Shown: positions 33,027 to 40,601, counted from the first letter of the stretch. The stretch is DNA of 45,700 nucleotides from an uncultured Clostridia bacterium (GCA_947168885.1 CAMVNQ010000023.1:1-45700); one strand, 5' to 3'. The notes: generated by a model not told the origin, from the letters alone. Numbers and translations are program-made.

Positions 33027-34517
33027 TCACGCTCCGCTGATACTTTTCAGTATATCCATGATCTCCCGGTTGTACGGGTTGGCGTTCAGCAGCTTTTCCG
33101 GTATGATCGGATCTCCTTTTGAACCATTCTTATAAAAAGAAATTATATCGTTGATGAGAGATTCCGTATCACTTCCGAGTATGAAACGGATATCAGGCGT
33201 AAGCCCGGAAGCGTCTTCGGGCGGCAGGAACAAAGGTTTGTCCGAGTGCAGCAGGTCCGGGTATTTTTCCTCTATGAGCATAAGAAGATCAAAGTCCCTT
33301 TTCGTCACTTCCGGGTCATCGTGGACCATATACACACAGCCGATCTCCGTCTCAAGATCGATCGTTTCTGCAATGCTGTCGGTTTTCCCTGCATTCTCCA
33401 CCCAGCCGGAATAATAAGATCTCATATTGAGAATGATCGGGACGATCCCGGACGAAAAAATGGTTTTGCTGCTGCCGGAATAGAAATCCTTAACGTATCC
33501 TTTTCTTATGGGGCGATATGGTTTTTCCAGAAAATCTCTGTGATAATTGCTGTCAAGCATACAATCAAGTATGACGCCTGTTTCATGATAGCCGAACACC
33601 TTGTCAAGAAATCCGCTCGGAGCGCTTCCTCCCATCACACGGCAGTTGGCTTCAATAAGTACAGGTCCCTGTTCATCTATCATATATTCGCCGTGAACCG
33701 GTCCGTCAGTAATGCCAAGCGCCCGGACAACATCAAAGGCATATCTGACAAGTTCTGTCTCCCTCTGCCCAAGCTCTGTGACAGCTTCAAGCCCTCTGTA
33801 TATTATTGAACCGGAAGGCATCTGTTTTTTGTAATACCTGAACACAGACGTCAATGCCGGTACTCCGTTTCTGCTGACGGTATTGACGATGTACTCTTCT
33901 CCGAAAATACGCTCCTGCAGCATTAACCGGTTCTCTGTTTCGCCGAACATATTTTCGGCTGTCTCCTCCTGCCGGAGAGCAGCTGCCAGCTCCTCCCTGC
34001 CGCAGACAAGATGAACGCCGACGGAAGCAACACCGTGGACGTGCTTGAGGACAACATCTTGTTTTCCCGTTTTTTCAAGGAACAGAAGGCAGTCTTCCAG
34101 AGAAGATACCTCTTCACCGCGAATATATCTCAGACCGGCTTCTTTAAGGGCATCGTGCATAACGCTTTTCTGAGTCATTTTATCTATATTTGAAAACGGG
34201 TTGCCTGTCAATCCCAGATCATCTGCAAGGCGGGTACCTATGACAACGCCTTCCTCGCCGCCCGCAATTACAAGCAGAGGTTCAAGCTCACGTACTTTCT
34301 GCAAAGTTACCGCATAATCGGGATCTTCTTTTATGATCGCTATGGGATATTTTATCCTTGAATACTTGATTTTCCGCTCCTCGTCCATCAGCCTTCTTGC
34401 ATAACCTTCGGGGATATACGATTCAAGTATGACCGGCTCATACCCTCTTTGCCTGATATCTTCAAGAAAGCCGAAAGCAGTTGACATCGGCTCGGCAACA
34501 ACGATCCTGTTTTTCAT
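33027..34517 (-). CDS. ATP-grasp carboxylate-amine ligase
   Basis: 496 residues. The N-terminal Rossmann-like part (MKNRIVVAEPMSTAFGFLED, VIAGGEEGVVIGTRLADDLG) precedes the ATP-grasp fold: NPFSNIDKMTQKSVMHDALK, a nucleotide-binding KQDVVLKHVHGVASVGVHLV, and a metal site PVLIEANCRVMGG with Glu289 and Asn291. The family couples a carboxylate to an amine or thiol with ATP, as in dipeptide ligases. A C-terminal domain follows (about 350-496). The ATG overlaps the stop of the MATE gene by 4 bases, so synthesis and export of one product is a reasonable reading. Substrates cannot be predicted from sequence alone. Confidence 0.87.
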   Translation of the reverse strand: MKNRIVVAEPMSTAFGFLEDIRQRGYEPVILESYIPEGYARRLMDEERKIKYSRIKYPIAIIKEDPDYAVTLQKVRELEPLLVIAGGEEGVVIGTRLADDLGLTGNPFSNIDKMTQKSVMHDALKEAGLRYIRGEEVSSLEDCLLFLEKTGKQDVVLKHVHGVASVGVHLVCGREELAAALRQEETAENMFGETENRLMLQERIFGEEYIVNTVSRNGVPALTSVFRYYKKQMPSGSIIYRGLEAVTELGQRETELVRYAFDVVRALGITDGPVHGEYMIDEQGPVLIEANCRVMGGSAPSGFLDKVFGYHETGVILDCMLDSNYHRDFLEKPYRPIRKGYVKDFYSGSSKTIFSSGIVPIILNMRSYYSGWVENAGKTDSIAETIDLETEIGCVYMVHDDPEVTKRDFDLLMLIEEKYPDLLHSDKPLFLPPEDASGLTPDIRFILGSDTESLINDIISFYKNGSKGDPIIPEKLLNANPYNREIMDILKSISGA

Positions 34518-36268
34518 CTTTTCTGCGCTCCTATCGTAAGACTTGTTGAATTCAAGCCATAAATATACTCATGTCTGATCTTAAACAATCCCGTCAGTAT
34601 CAGCTCATTCGGCGACATTTCTCCTTCGCCCCTGTTAATGGGGAAAAACGGTTCTCCCGAACTTCTGCAGGTGAGGATATGATCATTTCCGTCCGTACTG
34701 ATCAGAAAATCAACGGCAGTGCCGGCTCCGCACCGGTCAATTATATATATCCCCATCTCCTCTGCGGCAAGACATATTTTATCGCAGATACGGGGATCCA
34801 AAGAGCTGTCGGCAAGACTTTTGCCTATACACTGCCCGATATCCGCCGCATTTTCCATATTTTTTACGGAATAGCCGCTAACAGCCTTCAGCGGATATTC
34901 CTCGTCCAGAAGCAGTATGGGCGAATATCTGCCGCCGGACTTCCTTACGATCCGGTAATTGACAGCTGCTATAAAGCACAGGATAATGATCATGCTCACC
35001 GGGAATGAAGCGATCAGCCCGCTGCCGCCTAACAGAAGATACATTACTCCCCCTACGACCGGAATGGACACAGCCTTATCCAGTATGCCGATCACCGTGG
35101 CGTACAGGCTTCTGTCGAGAGTATTGTAAATATCCCGCAGCACAAGAAGAACACAGCGTAGCGGATAATACAGGACATAAATACGGATCAGACCGCCGAT
35201 AAGCTCCAACGCATCCGGATCATGAATGTTGAATACGGCACAAACACTGTCAGAAAACAAAGCGAAAGCAGCAGACAAGACAGAGCAGACAAGTACGATC
35301 ATCACGGTGACGCGTTTGCTCAGGCTGCGGATCCCGTAATAATCTCCTTCCCCCTTGAGCATGGCTGCAAAGGAAGCGTTATTGTCCACGATCCCCGTCA
35401 GTGCAATTGAAATGACGGAGTCCAGCTGAGCAAACAGGGACATTGCCACAACGCCGTTCAGACCAAATGCCAGATTCATAAAATGGTTGCAGAAAACCGT
35501 CGTTACAAGGTAACCTGCCTGAACGCTGCCGGAAGGCAATCCTTTTTTCACGATCTCCTTCACACTCTGAGCGGTTTTATCAGATCTGCATAACGTTAAG
35601 GATATTTTTCCGAAACGCCAGATTAAAAGCATTGCAATAAAAACGATTATATACGAAACAAGCGTAGCTAACGCTGCGCCTTCGCAGCCCATGCCGAATA
35701 CAAGAATAAAGACAATATCAAGGATAATATTAAGTACATTTACCGAAACGACAATCCCCATGGACAGAAACGGCTTCCCGACTGCCGGGAGAAAATAAGT
35801 CAGGTGCATAAGCATGATGCCCGCAGGAACAAAAAAACTAAGCACTCTTATATATACATCAAATTCCGTCCTCAATTCTTCGGGACAGCCAAAAAGATTC
35901 CCCAGGACAGAATGAAATGCCGTCAGCACCGCCAAAAGCAGAAGCCCCATCAATAAAGACAATACAGTTGATACCGTAAAGAACTGATCCGCTTTTTTCC
36001 CTTCCTTCTTTCCCAGGCTCTCCGCAAATAAAAGCGAGCCGCCGATTCCTGTGACTGTGTATATCAGAGAGACCGCAAAAACGATCGGCGTTCCGAGATT
36101 GATAATGGCAAAAGCGTCCGAACTGAGCAGATGCGAAACCACCATGCTGTCTGCAAATTCGCTCAGCGACAGTCCCACTGCGGACAGCATCGCAGGGATC
36201 ATATAATGCATATATTTTTTGTTCAGGACAAAGTCTGTCCTTTTGTATTTTATATCGGTTTTATCCAA
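34514..36268 (-). CDS. MATE-family exporter fused to an RsbW-like ATPase domain
   Basis: 584 residues. The start is probably TTG at 36268 with GAGG 9 bases upstream; an ATG at 36211 is the alternative. Residues about 15-440 make 12 membrane helices with MATE features (MIPAMLSAVGLSLSEFADSM, INLGTPIVFAVSLIYTVTGI, NASFAAMLKGEGDYYG). Residues about 465-584 form a soluble domain like the GHKL ATPase of anti-sigma regulatory kinases (DKICLAAEEMGIYIIDRCG, DFLISTDGNDHILTCRSSGE), with the usual N-box Asn replaced. The gene is co-transcribed with the ATP-grasp ligase. It may export the ligase product; the fused domain may sense or gate. Confidence 0.85.
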   Translation of the reverse strand: MDKTDIKYKRTDFVLNKKYMHYMIPAMLSAVGLSLSEFADSMVVSHLLSSDAFAIINLGTPIVFAVSLIYTVTGIGGSLLFAESLGKKEGKKADQFFTVSTVLSLLMGLLLLAVLTAFHSVLGNLFGCPEELRTEFDVYIRVLSFFVPAGIMLMHLTYFLPAVGKPFLSMGIVVSVNVLNIILDIVFILVFGMGCEGAALATLVSYIIVFIAMLLIWRFGKISLTLCRSDKTAQSVKEIVKKGLPSGSVQAGYLVTTVFCNHFMNLAFGLNGVVAMSLFAQLDSVISIALTGIVDNNASFAAMLKGEGDYYGIRSLSKRVTVMIVLVCSVLSAAFALFSDSVCAVFNIHDPDALELIGGLIRIYVLYYPLRCVLLVLRDIYNTLDRSLYATVIGILDKAVSIPVVGGVMYLLLGGSGLIASFPVSMIIILCFIAAVNYRIVRKSGGRYSPILLLDEEYPLKAVSGYSVKNMENAADIGQCIGKSLADSSLDPRICDKICLAAEEMGIYIIDRCGAGTAVDFLISTDGNDHILTCRSSGEPFFPINRGEGEMSPNELILTGLFKIRHEYIYGLNSTSLTIGAQKR

Positions 36269-36603
36269 TCTTTCGATCCTCGTTTCATATCAGTTTCTTT
36301 TTATTTACGGCGAGAACTTCTTTTTCTTTCCGTAAGGCTTATCGCACAAATACTGTGGGCAGATGATGAAAAAGGCGCAGACAATATGCGTTCAAAGGCA
36401 TCAGCCGCTCTTTTTTCTGTATTTTCTTTCTATTCTACCACACTTCGCGTGTAAATTCAATATATCAACTGAAAAAACTCATCGCTGTCAACCATTTTGG
36501 CAGACAGATAAAATGGATCAGTCCTGAAGTCTGTCGTTTAATTGGTTACGCGCTGATTCCGAGATTTGGTTGTGGTGTTGCTATAATACCTGCCTCTATT
36601 TTG
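36269..36603. other. intergenic: long leader and promoter of the MATE/ATP-grasp operon
   Basis: About 160 bases of untranslated leader (36269-36425), a promoter at 36432-36460, and about 140 bases beyond in which I see no gene. Confidence 0.5.
36432..36460 (-). promoter_or_regulatory. promoter with dyad in spacer, MATE/ATP-grasp operon
   Basis: Minus strand TTGAAT (36460-36455), 17 bases, TAGAAT (36437-36432). The spacer contains ACAC-5-GTGT (36440-36452), a possible repressor site. Confidence 0.6.
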
Positions 36604-36945
36604 TCAATAAACCTTGATCTCCAACGGGAATCCGTAGTCATCGGGCAGACCGTTCCCCCTGTTTTTCTGTATCTGCATGACTTCAAGCATCATTTTTCCG
36701 TACTCGATCATCAGCCAGTCGTGCTCCTCTCCGACCTCCTCACCGGACTCAATGCTGCTCTGCATCAAGTCTGCAAGCCTGTCAGACGGTTCGCCCTCGG
36801 AAGCGTATACCGACCATATCCGATAGGTTGTCTTGCCGAGCGTTACATCGTTGACCTCGGCTGAACCGCTCTCCGGTTCGCTCAGAAACAGTGGCTCCTT
36901 AAGACCTGTGCTTTTTTTTAACAGTAAATGCTGTTGTAGTATTTA
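36604..36945 (-). pseudogene. gene fragment, possibly from a mobile element
   Basis: Open on the minus strand to a TGA at 36604, without a start or ribosome binding site. It reads LKEPLFLSEPESGSAEVNDV, then TLGKTTYRIWSVYASEGEPS...DRLADLMQSSIESGEEVGEE, ending DDYGFPLEIKVY. The GKTTYR segment recalls TnpW-type transposon proteins, but the match is weak. A plus-strand ORF over the same bases has no supporting signal. Confidence 0.4.
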
Positions 36946-36980
36946 ACGGCTGCCGGCTATTGACTTTTTAAGTTTGTTGT

Positions 36981-37130
36981 GTATCTTTTAATATGGCTTG
37001 TCGCATAATAGAGGCATTAGAAATGGATATATCCAAATTCTACCACGGAGATTATCATATCGGTGAAGAAGGAATGAAATACTCCAAGACCGGCAAGCTA
37101 ACATCCGAAGATATTACAGACGACGTCTGA
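36981..37130 (+). pseudogene. C-terminal half of an XRE regulator
   Basis: In frame from about 36984: SFNMACRIIEALEMDISKFY, then HGDYHIGEEGMKYSKTGKLT and SEDITDDV, stop at 37128-37130. This is the second half of the XRE type whose first half ends NIMHA at 26929. It has no helix-turn-helix start, promoter or ribosome binding site of its own. The join point in the family sequence falls exactly between the two pieces. Confidence 0.7.
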
Positions 37131-37139
37131 ACGTCGTCT
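37118..37139 (+). terminator. hairpin at the end of the XRE C-terminal fragment
   Basis: AGACGACGT-4-ACGTCGTCT, perfect 9-base stem overlapping the stop codon. The following bases are TAAAAGG, so the T-tract is poor. Confidence 0.45.
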
Positions 37140-37157
37140 TAAAAGGCTTATGCACAC

Positions 37158-37188
37158 AAAAAAAGCAAGCTCATTTTGAGCTTGCTTT
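37158..37188 (-). terminator. terminator overlapping the end of the 37503 regulator
   Basis: Minus strand: AAAGCAAGCTCA-3-TGAGCTTGCTTT, then a run of T. The left arm is also the last codons of the gene. Confidence 0.85.
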
Positions 37189-37503
37189 CACATCATTTAC
37201 TGATAGCGATTTTAGCAACTTTAATAATAACTCCTCACTCTCCGGCGTAAGAGTTCTGTAATAGTCAATCAATTCTCTTTCAACGGGTGTTGCATAGATC
37301 ACAGCATCATCTTCATTAAAGAACTCAGCCAGCGTGATATTAAGCGGATCTAAATAGCGCGTAATAGTTTCCACATTTGGAGTCTTTGCGCCTCTTTCTA
37401 CTGCACGAATATGTGTAGGCGACAATCCGGTAATCTCACAAAGCTTATATACTGTCAATCCTTTGGCTTTACGAAACTTTGCAAGCCGCTTTCCTAATTC
37501 CAT
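37171..37503 (-). CDS. XRE-family helix-turn-helix regulator
   Basis: Start placed at the second ATG (37503), 9 bases after GGAG; the first ATG at 37512 touches that site. 110 residues: MELGKRLAKFRKAKGLTVYK, then LCEITGLSPTHIRAVERGAK as the helix-turn-helix, and a helical C-terminus (VERELIDYYRTLTPESEELL) typical of small repressors. It is divergent from the SLOG gene at 37622. A 13-base inverted repeat covers that gene's promoter, the likely operator. Confidence 0.9.
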   Translation of the reverse strand: MELGKRLAKFRKAKGLTVYKLCEITGLSPTHIRAVERGAKTPNVETITRYLDPLNITLAEFFNEDDAVIYATPVERELIDYYRTLTPESEELLLKLLKSLSVNDVKASSK

Positions 37504-37557
37504 AGTAAACATCTCCTATCATTTATTATAGCACATCCCGTCGCTTTTAATAATGTA

Positions 37558-37604
37558 CTATCGGTATCATTATGCTTGACTTATGAAACCGATAGAGCTA
37601 TAAT
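37558..37604 (+). promoter_or_regulatory. promoter and operator of the SLOG gene
   Basis: TTGACT (37576-37581), 17 bases, TATAAT (37599-37604). CTATCGGTATCAT (37558-37570) and ATGAAACCGATAG (37583-37595) are inverted repeats with one mismatch; the second arm lies inside the promoter spacer. Binding would block the plus promoter. A weaker minus promoter for the XRE gene has TATAAT at 37530-37525. Confidence 0.75.
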
Positions 37605-37621
37605 GAATAAGAGGTGATGTG

Positions 37622-38116
37622 ATGAAAGCAGCTAGCTTTACTGGACACAGAAGTATATCAGGTGATCTAAACGCACTTAAAGCCGACATGTATAACAAAC
37701 TAGAACGCGCAATACTGAATGGGGGCATAACCCAATTCAACGCAGGAGGAGCAATCGGATTCGATACGATTGCTGCTGAAACTGTTATAGAGTTGAGAAA
37801 AAACTATTCAGATATTACATTGAACCTCGTTCTTCCTTGCAGTCCCGGAGAACAAACCTTAAAGTGGACAGCAGACCAGAAGCATCGCTTCTATGATATT
37901 ATGAATAACGCTAACAACGTTGAATTTACTTCTCCCCATTATTATGACGGATGTATGAAGGCTAGAAACCTTCGTCTTATTGAACTTGCTGATTTCTGTT
38001 TCTGCTATTGGGATAAGTCCAAATCTTGGAGCGGGACAGCTCAAACAGTTAGGTTTGCTTTGAACAAGCCTATTCAAGTGTGGAACTTCTACTCAAACCG
38101 TTTAGAACGGAAATAA
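37622..38116 (+). CDS. SLOG-family (DUF1273-like) nucleotide-binding protein
   Basis: Start placed at the ATG at 37622 after GAGGTG; a GTG sits one codon earlier. 164 residues with the SLOG signs: AASFTGHRSI at the N-terminus, FNAGGAIGFDTIAAETVIEL (glycine-rich phosphate loop), LNLVLPCSPGEQTLKW, and LIELADFCFCYWDKSKSWSG...TAQTVRFALNKP. SLOG proteins bind nucleotides or their derivatives and often sit in phage or defence settings; the exact role here is unknown. Controlled by the divergent XRE repressor by inference from the operator. Residues 60-150 match the pseudogene at 27286. Confidence 0.85.
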   Translation: MKAASFTGHRSISGDLNALKADMYNKLERAILNGGITQFNAGGAIGFDTIAAETVIELRKNYSDITLNLVLPCSPGEQTLKWTADQKHRFYDIMNNANNVEFTSPHYYDGCMKARNLRLIELADFCFCYWDKSKSWSGTAQTVRFALNKPIQVWNFYSNRLERK

Positions 38117-38123
38117 AAAAGAT

Positions 38124-38158
38124 AGAGCCGACTATATTCATTGTCGGCTCTTGTTTAT
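38124..38158 (+). terminator. terminator after the SLOG gene
   Basis: AGAGCCGAC-10-GTCGGCTCT followed by TGTTT. Confidence 0.75.
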
Positions 38159-38178
38159 ACATTATTAAACACATACTA

Positions 38179-38206
38179 AAGAGCCTTTGCCAAAGCAAAG
38201 GCTCTT
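38179..38206 (-). terminator. terminator after the Lys/Ala-rich protein gene
   Basis: Minus strand: AAGAGCCTTTGC-4-GCAAAGGCTCTT, perfect 12-base stem, then TAGTATG; the T-tract is short but the stem is placed right after the stop at 38213. Confidence 0.7.
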
Positions 38207-38212
38207 AAATAA

Positions 38213-38827
38213 TTATAAATCAATCTTTTTGCCGCCCTTACCGTTTACGACATAGTAGATAGCGCGATCTTCGGGCTTGATGTAGATTTCAAGATTCTTC
38301 CCTGCATTCTTTTTCTTTAAGCCTTCAACAGCCTTTACTACCTTATCAAAGTCAAATTCATTACCGGCCGCCTGCAAAACAGAAGTGGTTACGATCTTTG
38401 CAGGTTTAGCAGGAGCAGCTTTCTTTGTCGCAGGAGCTTTCTTTTCAACCTTTACAGATGCAGCAGCTTTCTTGACAGCCGGTTTTCTGCCAGCCTTTTT
38501 AGGTTCAGCTTTAACTTCTGCTTTTGCAGGTTCCTTCTTTACAGGAGCCGCTTTCTTCGCACCAGATTTTTTAACGTTCTTCTTCGGTTCCGCTTTTGTT
38601 TCTGCCTTTACGGGTTCTTTCACTTCAACAGGCGCGGAAGCCGCAACTGCCTTTGTTTCTTCTTTCTTGGCGGGAGCTGCTTTCTTTGCAGCCGGCTTTC
38701 TTCCTGCCTTCTTCGGCTCTGCCTTTACTTCGGTCTTTGCAGGAGCTTTCTCCTCAACAGGTGCAGGAGCGGCTTTTACAGCTTCCTTGATCTCAGGTTT
38801 TTTAGCGTCATTTGCTTTCTTTGCCAT
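38213..38827 (-). CDS. histone-H1-like Lys/Ala/Pro-rich protein with DUF6465-like domain
   Basis: Start placed at the ATG at 38827, 7 bases after GGAGGA; 204 residues. Residues 1-135 are low-complexity K/A/P/E repeats with units such as EPKKAGRKPAAKKAAPAKKE, repeated three times with changes; this resembles the tails of H1-like and nucleoid proteins. The last 65 residues are folded (NEFDFDKVVKAVEGLKKKNA, EIYIKPEDRAIYYVVNGKGG) and match what I know as DUF6465. DNA or RNA binding through the basic tail is likely from composition. It has its own promoter and terminator. Confidence 0.82.
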   Translation of the reverse strand: MAKKANDAKKPEIKEAVKAAPAPVEEKAPAKTEVKAEPKKAGRKPAAKKAAPAKKEETKAVAASAPVEVKEPVKAETKAEPKKNVKKSGAKKAAPVKKEPAKAEVKAEPKKAGRKPAVKKAAASVKVEKKAPATKKAAPAKPAKIVTTSVLQAAGNEFDFDKVVKAVEGLKKKNAGKNLEIYIKPEDRAIYYVVNGKGGKKIDL

Positions 38828-38898
38828 AGCAATATCCTCCAAATCCAATATGTTGTGGTATAACAGCAAAGGCGATGCCTTATTTTGTTATTATATAT

Positions 38899-38927
38899 AC
38901 TATATCATATAAAATCGGATTTGTAAA
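38899..38927 (-). promoter_or_regulatory. promoter of the Lys/Ala-rich protein gene
   Basis: Minus strand TTTACA (38927-38922), 17 bases, TATAGT (38904-38899), with a leader of about 65 bases. Confidence 0.75.
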
Positions 38928-38942
38928 GAGTTTTATCAAATA

Positions 38943-39626
38943 TTATTTCTGTCTCTTTTTCATTCTCATCCAGTTGACATAACAGTAAATGTCATTCACC
39001 AGAAATGCCGAAAAACATACCAATACCGCGATATATCGCCTGTCCTCGATACTTGCGAGCCCCCACAGAATAATAAGAACAATATCGTTTGCGGCGTATG
39101 CAAGCGCAAACAGCGGTATTCTTCTGAAAGTGAGATATACCGCTATAAAACTTGTTGTGACTGAGATCGTGCTCGGTATTAGGTTTGCAGTATGAAATGC
39201 GCTCAGAATAAACCAGAATAAGACTGTTACCGCAGCCGAAACAAGCAACATAATGATCGTCCCGGCTTTACCTATCGTTCCGACTCTCACTTCTGCTCTG
39301 TTGCCGTTATATGGGTTCCGAAGCCATGCAATAAGCGCAAATACAGCCATTGGCATCGTCATACCCATATATGTTATCATTTCACCGTAATACGCAAAAT
39401 TGAATGAGATGATACCGTAGAGCAGACTGAAAACTATCATAAGGACCTGCCCTGCCGGATTCCCTTTCGCACTGAATATCAGAGATGTTACACCTATGAC
39501 AGAAGCCGAAAGCGATAATATATCAGACCTGTCAAAAATACAGAACGAAACAACAACGCTGATGACCGAAACGCTCCATAAAACAAGCTCAAATCCCGAA
39601 AAATAACCGATACCTTTAAACTTCAT
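38943..39626 (-). CDS. pnuC: PnuC-family nicotinamide riboside/vitamin transporter
   Basis: Start placed at the second of twin ATGs (39626), five bases after AGGAG; 227 residues. About seven membrane helices, with the PnuC signature segments WLRNPYNGNRAEVRV, YLTFRRIPLFALAYAANDIV...LIILWGLA and FLVNDIYCYVNWMRMKKRQK. The family imports nicotinamide riboside or, in related members, thiamine or riboflavin; the substrate here is not certain. It has a consensus promoter and a roughly 100-base structured leader ending in a terminator-like hairpin, so expression is probably controlled in the leader. Confidence 0.9.
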   Translation of the reverse strand: MKFKGIGYFSGFELVLWSVSVISVVVSFCIFDRSDILSLSASVIGVTSLIFSAKGNPAGQVLMIVFSLLYGIISFNFAYYGEMITYMGMTMPMAVFALIAWLRNPYNGNRAEVRVGTIGKAGTIIMLLVSAAVTVLFWFILSAFHTANLIPSTISVTTSFIAVYLTFRRIPLFALAYAANDIVLIILWGLASIEDRRYIAVLVCFSAFLVNDIYCYVNWMRMKKRQK

Positions 39627-39629
39627 CAT

Positions 39630-39731
39630 TTCTCCTAAAAAGCAAAGCATCCGCAGGCACATCTTCTGAGACCTAACGATGTGCGAACGAATGCTTAACG
39701 CAATCACTACCCGGTGGCAGTTCAACTATTT
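39630..39731 (-). promoter_or_regulatory. structured leader of pnuC, candidate riboswitch or attenuator
   Basis: On the minus strand the leader has a small hairpin ACTGCC-4-GGTAGT, then GATTGCGTT, then a two-tier hairpin: AAGCATTCG pairs with CGGATGCTT and inside it GCACATC pairs with GATGTGC around a 14-base loop. TTTGCTTTTT and the AGGAG site follow at once. This is the layout of transcription attenuation. I could not match it to a known riboswitch class. Confidence 0.55.
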
Positions 39732-39737
39732 TTTATT

Positions 39738-39766
39738 ATTATAGCATTATTTTCTACAAATGTCAA
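39738..39766 (-). promoter_or_regulatory. consensus promoter of pnuC
   Basis: Minus strand TTGACA (39766-39761), 17 bases, TATAAT (39743-39738), a perfect match. It overlaps the end of the YciI-like gene. Confidence 0.88.
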
Positions 39767-40068
39767 TGAGGTGATCTGTCAAACCTCTCGCCGTTCACAA
39801 GCACGACGTTCATCACCTCAACTTCGACTTTCTCCCAGACCTTCTCCAGAACATAGGGTTCTTTTCCGAGATATTCGTCCAACGCCGAACGGTCGGGAAA
39901 ATCAAGTATGAGCACAGATCCTTTCATTTTCCCCTCATCATCGAGCAATCCTCCTGCACAGATAATGTGCTTTCCGAGCTTGTTCATTCCTTCGAGATGA
40001 CGCGGACGAACTTCCATTCTCTTTTCGAGCATACCTTTTCCGTCATAGGCTTTTACTACAAATTGCAT
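39763..40068 (-). CDS. YciI-like (YCII-related) protein
   Basis: Start placed at the ATG at 40068 after GGAGG; 101 residues. MQFVVKAYDGKGMLEKRMEV, then MNKLGKHIICAGGLLDDEGK and GSVLILDFPDRSALDEYLGK follow the YCII alpha/beta ferredoxin-like pattern. The family's activity is poorly known. Last gene of the operon that begins at 43344. Confidence 0.85.
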   Translation of the reverse strand: MQFVVKAYDGKGMLEKRMEVRPRHLEGMNKLGKHIICAGGLLDDEGKMKGSVLILDFPDRSALDEYLGKEPYVLEKVWEKVEVEVMNVVLVNGERFDRSPH

Positions 40069-40111
40069 GATGTACCTCCATATTTTCATAAATTATTATA
40101 AACGACTTGCC

Positions 40112-40579
40112 TCAGATATCCCTGCGGGATATTTCGTAACGATGTCCCTCTTCGACGGTCTTCCCGTTTGCCTTGAATCCGCATTTCTCAAGAACCCTGA
40201 CCGAAGCAGCATTTTCCGAATCTGTTTCAGCTTCAACAGCCGTTACAGCTGGATCATCAAATGCCCATTGCAGTACTGCGCTTACCGCTTCGGTAGCATA
40301 TCCCTTATTCCGGTATTTCTCCAAAATGCCATACCCGATCTCGGCGATTCCGCTCTGAGAAAGCCCCTTGAAGCACAGCTCTCCGATATGAGTTCCGTCT
40401 TTCAGTTCTATCATCCAGATTGCGTACCATTCCCATTGACCGGGATGCTCAAGACTTCCAGTAAGCATTTCAGTATAAGCTGTTTTCAGGACATCAGCAG
40501 TCTGCGCCTCAATAAACTGCTCCATTACTTCCTGAGAAGAAGGATATATTACTAATCTATGAGTTTCTATATTCATCAT
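40112..40579 (-). CDS. GNAT-family acetyltransferase (RimJ/RimL type)
   Basis: Start at one of the twin ATGs (40579/40576), 5 or 8 bases after AAGGA; about 155 residues. MNIETHRLVIYPSSQEVMEQ, then IGELCFKGLSQSGIAEIGYG and EKYRNKGYATEAVSAVLQWA (the acetyl-CoA pyrophosphate loop, here RNKGYA), then VEAETDSENAASVRVLEKCG...FKANGK. It should transfer an acetyl group to an amine; the substrate is unknown. Confidence 0.9.
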   Translation of the reverse strand: MMNIETHRLVIYPSSQEVMEQFIEAQTADVLKTAYTEMLTGSLEHPGQWEWYAIWMIELKDGTHIGELCFKGLSQSGIAEIGYGILEKYRNKGYATEAVSAVLQWAFDDPAVTAVEAETDSENAASVRVLEKCGFKANGKTVEEGHRYEISRRDI

Positions 40580-40601
40580 CAAAATCCTTGCTTTCCGCTT
40601 G

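Noticed and set aside
36601-36864. 87-codon plus-strand ORF
   Set aside because: No ribosome binding site; the minus-strand reading gives a more protein-like sequence (GKTTYRIWSVYASEGEPS).
38385-38912. Ala/Phe-rich plus-strand ORF that looks like a membrane protein
   Set aside because: Antisense of the Lys/Ala-rich repeats of the 38213-38827 gene, whose start and terminator are clear.
39630-39731. Tetrahydrofolate or preQ1 riboswitch upstream of pnuC
   Set aside because: Only a short GCGTTAAG similarity to the folate class; the required long-range pairing is absent and no preQ1 pattern fits. Kept as an unnamed structured leader.
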